DNA from: Bacteroidetes bacterium CG2_30_32_10
GTDB lineage: Bacteria; Bacteroidota; Bacteroidia; Bacteroidales; CG2-30-32-10
DNA length: 9,031 bases
Direction of reading: 5' to 3'
Assembly: GCA_001872995.1 (NCBI GenBank)
Contig: MNXO01000052.1
Span: 1-9,031 of the forward strand
Shown here piece by piece: positions 1 to 6,320 of this stretch. Below the pieces are notes generated by a model. That model did no database searches. It was not told where the DNA came from and saw only the letters and a program-made list of their open reading frames with translations. The number at the start of each line of letters is the position of its first letter. Position 1 is the stretch's first letter. The position numbers and the translations under genes were made by a program.

Positions 1-593
1 GTAATAGTAGAGTTTATTTCAATTTTACCTGATGTATTACTAAATTTTATAGCATTACTAATTAAATTTGCAATAATAATTTTTAGTTTATGGGGGTCTG
101 TTTTAAAAGTATTGTTGGATTTGGCTTTTAAAGCCCCTTCAAAAGCAACTCCAATTTGGAGTGATTTTTTTTTTGATTCGTTAGAAAAATTTTCAATCGT
201 TGCATTTACGATGTCTTTTATGTTCACATTATAAATTTCCAAATTTATTTCTCCCGCTTCCAATTTAGCGGCTGTAAAAATATTGTTAAGTTGAAAATCA
301 AGATTGAACGCCTCTGAATGAATTAGTAAAGCCATGCTTTTAACTTTTTCAATATCTGTAGATTTTGAAGAGATTATTGAATTAGATAATCCAATGATAG
401 AGGTGAATGGATTAATAATTTCATTAGTAACATTGGAAATAAAATGACTTTTTAATGCTTCCGATTCTTCCAATTTTTTATTCGTTATCCAAAGTTGTTT
501 TATCAAATTATTGCATTCCTCAATTGTTTTATGATTGCTTTTTAATCTTTTCTTTAGTTCATCCATTAATTCATCATCAGAAAGTGTTTTCAT
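1..593 (-). CDS. Histidine-kinase-like protein lacking the phospho-acceptor His (partial, runs off left edge)
   Basis: I translated this gene by hand from the ATG at 593; 197 codons are visible before the window ends. No membrane segment or sensor domain is seen. Residues 1-47 look like a charged helical lead-in, followed by a HisKA-like helical hairpin (about 47-115) and the start of a HATPase_c domain. The HATPase N-box is intact at 176-186 (N176, N180, K183, F184). In the H-box the usual S-H-E-I-R-T-P pattern reads T-N-E-I-I-N-P (56-62), so Asn57 replaces the phospho-accepting His. ATP binding may therefore persist without normal autophosphorylation. The gene begins 12 bases after the cheR stop, and that same TAA closes its own frame upstream, which fixes the start region. 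There is no Shine-Dalgarno site. An A10 run encodes K141-K143. The G-boxes and C-terminus are outside the window, so ATPase competence and any fused receiver cannot be judged. It is either a pseudo-kinase partner of the chemosensory proteins or a kinase using an unusual acceptor. Confidence 0.85.
   Translation of the reverse strand, partial: MKTLSDDELMDELKKRLKSNHKTIEECNNLIKQLWITNKKLEESEALKSHFISNVTNEIINPFTSIIGLSNSIISSKSTDIEKVKSMALLIHSEAFNLDFQLNNIFTAAKLEAGEINLEIYNVNIKDIVNATIENFSNESKKKSLQIGVAFEGALKAKSNNTFKTDPHKLKIIIANLISNAIKFSNTSGKIEINSTI
165..174 (-). repeat. A10 homopolymer inside the kinase-like gene
   Basis: Ten consecutive A on the coding strand span the end of S140 and K141-K143, between the HisKA-like hairpin and the ATPase N-box. 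It is a site where slippage would break the protein before its ATP-binding domain. Runs of this length also occur by chance in AT-rich genomes. Confidence 0.85.
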
Positions 594-605
594 AATTGAA
601 TTGTT

Positions 606-1523
606 TTATTGTTTTTTTCTATAAATAGTTGGTTTAATAATCTCAAGATTTACTTTCATATTTGTAATAGACTCAGAATGACCGAGAAAGAAAAAACCAT
701 CGGGTTTTAGTTTGGTGCATAATTTATTGATTACTTTTTCTTGTGTTATACGGTCAAAATAAATGATTACATTTCTGCATAGGATGAGGTCAAAGTTATT
801 GGCAATGTCATAATGCTCATCCATAAAATTAATTCTTTGAAAATTTACTTTGTTTCTTAGCATTGCAGCAATGCGAATGGTAGGATTGGTAATGTCTTTG
901 CTTTTGAGTAGGTATTTCTTTTTATAATACAAAGGAATTTCAACAGCCCGTGGAGCAGGATAAACTGCTTCTATTGCTTTTTTTAATGCTCTTGTTGAAA
1001 TATCTGAAGCAACTATTGAATAATCGAATAATAGATTTTGCTCCACTAAATCATTTAATACCATTGCTAATGTATATGGTTCTTCGCCTGTAGCGCAGCC
1101 AGCACTCCATACTTTTAATATTCTGTTTTTGTTCTTTAAGGTAAATTCTGGAATAATAGTAGATTTAATATGTTCGAAATGAGAAGGTTCTCTGAAAAAA
1201 TCCGTCTTATTTGTAGTAATAACATCAAACATGTGAACCAATTCCTTGTCCTTTCCTTCTGCACTAAATAAATATTTTAAATAATCTGAAAAATTTTTAT
1301 TGTTAGTTTCTTTTAACCTTTTATGCAAGCGACTTTCCAGCATCGTTTTTTTTACTTCGGGCATTTTAATTCCCAATTCTTTATATATAAATTCGCTTAG
1401 CATCCTAAATTGATTATTGTTTAGCTTATTGTTATACAAAAAATTGATAGATGACAAGTTATTTAGGATTTCTCCATCGTTTTCTTGCTTAATATTATTA
1501 TTATTTATCAATTCGTTTTGCAT
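606..1523 (-). CDS. cheR: Chemotaxis receptor methyltransferase CheR
   Basis: This cytoplasmic enzyme transfers methyl groups from S-adenosylmethionine to glutamates in MCP signalling helices, giving sensory adaptation. The helical N-terminal domain (about 36-95) carries S64-R65-L66, the usual receptor-contacting region. The catalytic domain shows T-T-N-K-T-D-F-F-R-E (103-112), the SAM-binding loop W139-S-A-G-C-A-T-G-E-E-P-Y150, an acidic motif at D174, C249-R-N-V-I-I-Y-F-D257, and the closing G281-H-S-E-S285. All key motifs are intact. The beta-subdomain (about 204-229) aligns without gaps, from memory, to Salmonella CheR, which binds C-terminal receptor pentapeptides. Residues 1-34 form an Asn-rich extension beyond the usual start, so initiation at Met41 is possible, although the ATG at 1523 gives the full frame. 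The gene lies 39 bases after the orphan helical gene and 12 bases before the kinase-like gene. Its likely substrates are the two MCPs of the same operon. Confidence 0.96.
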   Translation of the reverse strand: MQNELINNNNIKQENDGEILNNLSSINFLYNNKLNNNQFRMLSEFIYKELGIKMPEVKKTMLESRLHKRLKETNNKNFSDYLKYLFSAEGKDKELVHMFDVITTNKTDFFREPSHFEHIKSTIIPEFTLKNKNRILKVWSAGCATGEEPYTLAMVLNDLVEQNLLFDYSIVASDISTRALKKAIEAVYPAPRAVEIPLYYKKKYLLKSKDITNPTIRIAAMLRNKVNFQRINFMDEHYDIANNFDLILCRNVIIYFDRITQEKVINKLCTKLKPDGFFFLGHSESITNMKVNLEIIKPTIYRKKQ

Positions 1524-1562
1524 TAAGTTGTCGATTGTAAAAAGTAATATATCATAAAATGT

Positions 1563-2588
1563 TTAATTATGTATTGTTGGCGTAGTTTTTAATATATGCT
1601 CAATTTGAATGAATTCATTGATAATACTTTTATTTATTTCATTAAGTTCATCCTTTGATTTATTTTGTCTGGCATCTATCTTGCCTCCTTTTTCAATAAA
1701 GTTAAGTAATTGTTTAGAGGCAATCTGAATGTTATCATATATTTCCTGATTTTGGAAATAATCTAATTCGAAGGTTTCCATCAATTCTTTCGTTAAAATA
1801 GAGGAATGTTCATCAACAACATTGGTCAGTTCTTCTTCTAATAATACTTCAAATCCTGCTTCATTAGACAATTCTACCTGATGGATCTCTTGTTTTAAAT
1901 TTCTAATTTCTAGTCTTCTTCTTTGGGTAAGGAGAATCGCAGCAAGGGCTTTTAAAATAGCCTTAATAGTTTTAACACCAAGGCTTACAAACAATGCATT
2001 TTTATCAACAAATTGTACATTGATTGGAGTTTCCTCTTCTTTGGTTAGTTTAGAAAAAGAAATTAATATATTGTTCCATATTCTAGTGTATTTTTCTAGT
2101 TCATTAAATGTATTTATACTGGTATTATTAATGAAATAGATATGAAATGTTTTTATTAATTCATCATTCTTCGTTAAATTATCTTCAGTAGTAGCAATTT
2201 GCTCAAATTCTTTTATAAAATGTTGTGTAGTTTCGAGCATTGCTTTGATAGAAGCACTACAATTGCTATAATAATCAATAATGCTTTGATATTCTTCAGG
2301 TTTAATGGAAGAAATGTTGTATGAGTTTATTTGGAGTATGTTTTCAATAGCAATTTTAGGGAAGAATTCTTTAAGTGAAGCATTCCAAAACATCGCAGTT
2401 AGTTCTTGATTGGCTTGGTTAATTTGAGTTAGTGATTCTTCAATTTTCGTTTTTACAGCATCACTCAACGTTTTTGAGCCTGCTTTGTTGAAAGAGTCAA
2501 ACAAATATTGATATTTTGAAAGCAAATCATTTTTTTCAATGATCTCTTTTAAATTTGTAAACATTTGAATTGATGGATGGAGTTGCAT
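1563..2588 (-). CDS. Uncharacterised helical protein in the chemosensory operon
   Basis: I do not recognise this 341-residue protein. It has no signal peptide, no clear membrane span and no catalytic motif I can name. The composition (rich in K, E, I, L, N and poor in G and P) indicates an almost entirely alpha-helical, probably cytoplasmic protein. A conspicuous stretch at about 197-222 is hydrophobic but broken by lysines (V-K-T-I-K-A-I-L-K-A-L-A-A-I-L-L), suggesting an amphipathic or buried helix. It is followed by a basic R-R-R patch at 223-225 and a long charged helix to about 255 that could form a coiled coil. The C-terminus lacks a CheR-type tether. The gene starts 21 bases after the barrel gene's stop and ends 39 bases before cheR, so it is probably co-transcribed with both. 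By context it could be a scaffold, receptor-binding or membrane-peripheral partner of the chemosensory proteins, but nothing in the sequence proves that. Met9 is an alternative start. Confidence 0.85.
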   Translation of the reverse strand: MQLHPSIQMFTNLKEIIEKNDLLSKYQYLFDSFNKAGSKTLSDAVKTKIEESLTQINQANQELTAMFWNASLKEFFPKIAIENILQINSYNISSIKPEEYQSIIDYYSNCSASIKAMLETTQHFIKEFEQIATTEDNLTKNDELIKTFHIYFINNTSINTFNELEKYTRIWNNILISFSKLTKEEETPINVQFVDKNALFVSLGVKTIKAILKALAAILLTQRRRLEIRNLKQEIHQVELSNEAGFEVLLEEELTNVVDEHSSILTKELMETFELDYFQNQEIYDNIQIASKQLLNFIEKGGKIDARQNKSKDELNEINKSIINEFIQIEHILKTTPTIHN

Positions 2589-2609
2589 ATTTTTAGATTT
2601 TAAGTTTTT

Positions 2610-3908
2610 TTAAAATAGGTAAATAACAGTAAATAACAGTCTATTATTCGTGATTATTTCTTTGTTGATTACTTTTCCTTTATTATTCAATTCGTTTTTT
2701 CCATAAGCAGCCGAAGTGCGTTCATATTCCAAGCAAAACTGCAAAAAGTTTAAATCATAGATGATAGATGGTGAAATTCTGTAAATGAAAGCGATATTAT
2801 TGCCTGTACCATAAATGGTTTCAATGGTTTTGCCATTGCTATCAATAGGTTTATTGTTAATCACGTTTTCACTAAAACCAAGATTTTGCGAATAACCACC
2901 AAACAAACTAAATTTCCACTTTGTACCATAAATGGCGTTTGCCCAAACATATAAATTATTTGAAGGGGTATAAGTCTCTCTTCCAGTTAAACTATCAATA
3001 GTTTTAACGGCATAACCACCTGTTAGCAAATGATCAGACAAGTTTTGTCCATACAACGATTTGCATTTAAAAGTAAATTTAGGATAATTCACTTTCAAAA
3101 ACGCTTCTAAAGCATAAGTATTCAACTTTTCGTCTGTTTTATAGGTTTTTTTGCCTGCAACTATTGCAGTGGTAAATAGACGAGGCTGTATAGACTTATA
3201 ATCTATTGCAATTCCTGTAAATAAATGTGGCTTTAGGTATTGAAACTGCAAATGTAGATTTGGCATCATACTCCATTTCATATAATTGGGGCTTTTCACC
3301 TCTGTTGATGGACCAGAACTTAAATAATCGCTTTGATAAATTGCTGATGCCAACACTTTGAAATCGCCAATATTTCGCTTAACAGTCATTTGAGCACTTC
3401 TATTAAATGTTTGAAAAGGAGCCCCAATATTCATGCTAACTACTGATGGAACCATTTCTTCAATGAATAAAGGATGCCAATGTCTGCCAAACAAAAGTTT
3501 TGTTTTTTCCCATTTAAGTTTTATCCATGCTTCTCTAAATCTAATTGTTGCAGGAGCTGTTGCACTCGGACGCCCAGTAAAGTCAAATTCAATAAATCCT
3601 GAAGTTTTGGCACCCAATGCATCTGCAGCTGTTATGAATGTTTTTAGTCTAGATGCAAGTGTGAGTGCATTTATGGTGTTTTTATTGTTCAAATCATTTC
3701 CAATACTATCAAACGCCTTATTTAGAGGAAATAAATTGACTAAGCCTTCTAAAGCATCTACATTTAACCTGTTATCATAAAAAGCATCATATCTAATAAA
3801 CCCCCCAAATTTGATTTCAGGTTTTTTATCTTTCGTTTCCTGTGTAAAACCAGAAATAGCGAAAGTGCACAAAATGGCTGCTATATTAATCAGGATTAGT
3901 CGCTTCAT
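2610..3908 (-). CDS. Outer-membrane beta-barrel, DcaP/porin-like
   Basis: This 432-residue protein is predicted to sit in the outer membrane as a diffusion channel. Residues 1-23 form a signal peptide (K2-R3, then a hydrophobic core), with likely cleavage near F-T-Q at 21-23. The Cys at 14 is preceded by I-L, so a lipobox is not supported. The mature part has alternating strands, many aromatic residues and a C-terminal Y-L-F, the usual barrel-assembly ending. Segments resembling DcaP-like porins of Bacteroidota are G-F-I-R-Y-D (36-41), S-R-L-K (86-89), K-T-S-G-F-I-E-F-D-F-T-G (101-112), R-F-R-E-A-W-I-K-L (123-131) and L-F-G-R-H-W-H-P-L-F (139-148). The family assignment is from memory of those motifs; the barrel class is firmer than the family name. 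It follows the second receptor gene by 51 bases, so receptors and pore are likely co-expressed. The substrate cannot be read from the sequence; DcaP relatives favour anionic small molecules. Confidence 0.85.
   Translation of the reverse strand: MKRLILINIAAILCTFAISGFTQETKDKKPEIKFGGFIRYDAFYDNRLNVDALEGLVNLFPLNKAFDSIGNDLNNKNTINALTLASRLKTFITAADALGAKTSGFIEFDFTGRPSATAPATIRFREAWIKLKWEKTKLLFGRHWHPLFIEEMVPSVVSMNIGAPFQTFNRSAQMTVKRNIGDFKVLASAIYQSDYLSSGPSTEVKSPNYMKWSMMPNLHLQFQYLKPHLFTGIAIDYKSIQPRLFTTAIVAGKKTYKTDEKLNTYALEAFLKVNYPKFTFKCKSLYGQNLSDHLLTGGYAVKTIDSLTGRETYTPSNNLYVWANAIYGTKWKFSLFGGYSQNLGFSENVINNKPIDSNGKTIETIYGTGNNIAFIYRISPSIIYDLNFLQFCLEYERTSAAYGKNELNNKGKVINKEIITNNRLLFTVIYLF
2621..2640. repeat. 10-bp perfect tandem duplication in the barrel gene's 3' end
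   Basis: The 10-base unit AAATAACAGT occurs twice in a row, inside the codons for the last beta-strand of the outer-membrane protein. Because 10 is not a multiple of three, gain or loss of one copy would shift the frame just before the terminal Phe. The present copy number gives the normal barrel ending. Confidence 0.8.
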
Positions 3909-3959
3909 TATTTTTTTTGATTATATTAAAACAAACAAACGCTTCAATGAATTGTATAA

Positions 3960-6281
3960 TTAAAACTTTTCGTAATCGGAATCCTTATTTTCCTCTTGAA
4001 GGTTAATAAATACGCCTTGTTTGGTGTTTAATATTTTTGATTTGGATAAATTGTTTTTTTTGTTAGTATTTTTATTTTCTCGTTTTATTTTTTCTTCTTT
4101 TTCTTTTAAAACTTCAAAAAAAGCAATCATTTCTTTTAATTGTTCAGCTTGACTTGATAGTTCTTCAGTGCCTGTAGCCATTTCTTCCGCAGCAGCGGCA
4201 TTTTGTTGTGTTACTTGATTTAATTGTGTGATGGCAGAGTTAATTTGTTCGGCACCCGAATTTTGTTCCATACTTGAAGCGGTAATCTCTTGAACTAAGC
4301 GAGCTGTTTTTTGAATATCAGGAACAATAGATTCTAAAAGCTTAACAGAACGTTCTGCCACTTCTACACTTGAGCTTGAAAGCAAATCAATTTCACCTGC
4401 AGCCACTTGACTTCTTTCAGCTAATTTACGAACTTCAGCAGCAACTACTGCAAAACCTTTTCCATGTTCACCAGCTCTTGCTGCTTCTACAGCTGCATTT
4501 AATGCTAAAATGTTTGTTTGGAATGCTATATCATTGATGATTGAAATTTTTGCTGCAATTTTTTTCATAGATTCCAAGGTTTGGCTTACATTTTGGCTGC
4601 CCTGAATAATGTCTTCGGCAGCTTTTGCTGCAATTTTCTCTGTTTGTTGTGCATTGTCGGAATTTTGTTGAATGTTAGCTCCCATTTCTTCCATAGAAGC
4701 CGATACTTCTTCAGCAGCAGCAGCTTGTTCTGATGCTCCTTGAGAAACATTTTGAGCCGTAGAACTCATTTCTTGACTTGCCAACGCAATGCTATCAGCC
4801 GTTGTTTGAACTTGATTGACCACTTCGGCAACTGATTTTACCATATCCATCAATGTGTGCATTAGTTCGTCTTTTTCTGAACGCATTGCCAATTCTACTG
4901 TAAGGTCGCCATTGGCAACTAATTTCATTTTATTCACAATATTGTTAAAGGCATCAATTAGCAAATTAAGGTTATTTATAATCGTGTTAAAATCTCCTTT
5001 ATATTCTGCAGTTATCTTTTCAGAAATATCACCCTTTGAAATTCTTTCTAAATAGCTTGCTGCAACATTAAGCGGATTTATAACTGCATCTAACATGTTG
5101 TTTATTCCATAAATAATACTTCTAAAATCGGGATTAATATTTTCTGCATTTCCTCTTTCATTTAATTTGCCTGAATTGGCTGCATCGAGTAAGTGTGTTG
5201 TTTCTTTAGTAATGCTGGTAATTATTTTGTTTATTGCAGATGAAATATACCACACTACTAATGCTAAAGAGCTTAATCCAATAATACTCATAATTATAGA
5301 AAAATAAAAGCTCTTTGTTGCCTCTGCAAGGGCTTCATCTTTAGATATTATCATTACATAAGTCCAAGGGGTTTTGGTATTGCCTACAAAAATTGGAGCA
5401 TAACAAACCAATGCATCTGTTTTCAAATCATCATTATATTGGGTCGTATTATATTTGTTTCCTGTTAAAATTGCATTTTTTTCATTATATAATTCTTGTT
5501 TATTGAATTCGCTAGCTGTTTTACCAACTAGTTCTGGGTTTATATCAGCTACAATTAAACCTTTGTTTGAGATGATTTTTGAATGCCCTGTCTTATTTAA
5601 CTTAAGTTCTGCAATTTTTTTATTTAATTCTTCTAAGGAAATATCTATACCAACCACCCCAAGAAATTTATCTTCATCCATAATTGGCACCATAATACTT
5701 GTTTCATAAATATTATCTTTTTCATCGCCAGTATAGCTGTAATAGTAGGGCTCTGTTATTGTTTCTTCTTTTGTTTTTTTAGGAACAAGGTAGTAATCAC
5801 CAACACCTTCTATAGTGTAATCAATTGTTGGCGGTTGTCTAAGTACTTCTGACCCTTCTCTATAGTATGAAGGTGCAAATCGCCCTGTAATATCATAGCC
5901 GGTGGTGTTAGCATATTTTTTGTCTAACCCATCTAAAGCCTCTGGTTCCCATATTGTCCAAGTACATAAAAACTCAGGATTATTTATAAGAACAGATTTA
6001 ATCATCGCATCAAAAGTTTTTCTATCTGCTAGTCCTTGTTTTTTTAATTCTTTATAAGCATTTGCTAATATTCTTGCTGATTTCAATGCATTTTCTAAAT
6101 ACATTTTCGTATTATCAGCATAATTGGATGCAGACACTTGTATAATTTCTTTGGCTTGTTTTTCAGCTAATTTTTTCCTGTTTATAGCGATATAAGCAAA
6201 AACAATTGAAAAAAGAATAACCGAAGCCGTTAAAATATAAACAAATAACTTTGTTTTAATTCTCATATTTTTAAATAACAT
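3960..6281 (-). CDS. Methyl-accepting chemotaxis protein with dCache_1 sensor
   Basis: This inner-membrane receptor senses a periplasmic ligand. Transmembrane helix 1 spans about 12-33 and helix 2 about 326-348. The periplasmic part (about 35-320) fits a double-Cache (dCache_1) fold: G-D-Y-Y-L-V-P at 161-167, E-P-Y-Y-Y-S-Y at 177-183 and G-V-V-G-I-D-I-S at 208-215 mark the membrane-distal module, and 230-315 the proximal one. Three HAMP-like units follow (about 349-400, 401-448 and 449-486), the middle one with the S-K-G-D motif at 415-418. The signalling hairpin runs about 488-722, with methylation-type Ala/Glu motifs around E524-E525 and E699-E700 and a tip at R602-A-G-E-H. By comparison with E. 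coli Tsr from memory, each arm is one heptad shorter, suggesting class 34H. A Lys/Asn-rich linker of about 45 residues ends in D769-Y-E-K-F773, a likely CheR tether. The gene starts 39 bases after the first receptor gene and has a G-G-A-G-G site. Confidence 0.96.
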   Translation of the reverse strand: MLFKNMRIKTKLFVYILTASVILFSIVFAYIAINRKKLAEKQAKEIIQVSASNYADNTKMYLENALKSARILANAYKELKKQGLADRKTFDAMIKSVLINNPEFLCTWTIWEPEALDGLDKKYANTTGYDITGRFAPSYYREGSEVLRQPPTIDYTIEGVGDYYLVPKKTKEETITEPYYYSYTGDEKDNIYETSIMVPIMDEDKFLGVVGIDISLEELNKKIAELKLNKTGHSKIISNKGLIVADINPELVGKTASEFNKQELYNEKNAILTGNKYNTTQYNDDLKTDALVCYAPIFVGNTKTPWTYVMIISKDEALAEATKSFYFSIIMSIIGLSSLALVVWYISSAINKIITSITKETTHLLDAANSGKLNERGNAENINPDFRSIIYGINNMLDAVINPLNVAASYLERISKGDISEKITAEYKGDFNTIINNLNLLIDAFNNIVNKMKLVANGDLTVELAMRSEKDELMHTLMDMVKSVAEVVNQVQTTADSIALASQEMSSTAQNVSQGASEQAAAAEEVSASMEEMGANIQQNSDNAQQTEKIAAKAAEDIIQGSQNVSQTLESMKKIAAKISIINDIAFQTNILALNAAVEAARAGEHGKGFAVVAAEVRKLAERSQVAAGEIDLLSSSSVEVAERSVKLLESIVPDIQKTARLVQEITASSMEQNSGAEQINSAITQLNQVTQQNAAAAEEMATGTEELSSQAEQLKEMIAFFEVLKEKEEKIKRENKNTNKKNNLSKSKILNTKQGVFINLQEENKDSDYEKF
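3963..3977 (-). other. C-terminal CheR/CheB tether pentapeptide DYEKF of the dCache receptor
   Basis: The last five codons encode D-Y-E-K-F just before the stop. This fits the known tether pattern x-[HFYW]-x-x-[HFYW], whose classic example is NWETF in E. coli Tsr and Tar, and it sits at the end of a flexible polar linker, as in tethered receptors. Tyr at the second position is rarer than Trp, so binding is probable but not certain. Confidence 0.7.
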
Positions 6282-6285
6282 AAAG

Positions 6286-6290
6286 CCTCC
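6286..6290 (-). promoter_or_regulatory. Shine-Dalgarno-like GGAGG before the dCache receptor
   Basis: On the coding strand GGAGG ends four bases before the ATG at 6281. It supports that start over Met6. It is the only clear Shine-Dalgarno-like site before any gene here; the other five starts have A/T-rich leaders, as is usual in Bacteroidota, so it could be coincidental. Confidence 0.45.
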
Positions 6291-6320
6291 ATTGTTTTGG
6301 TTAATATAATTAAAATATTT

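Noticed and set aside
1..593. The kinase-like gene as a pseudogene
   Set aside because: The frame is open for all 197 visible codons and the helical hairpin and N-box patterns are kept, so only the acceptor residue is changed.
3433..3780. 115-codon open frame on the plus strand
   Set aside because: It lies wholly antisense to the outer-membrane barrel gene, whose signal peptide, strands and ending are convincing. The antisense product shows no recognisable domain.
4816..5709. Two plus-strand open frames (4816-5055 and 5455-5709)
   Set aside because: Both are antisense to well-supported parts of the dCache receptor and look like shadows of its codons.
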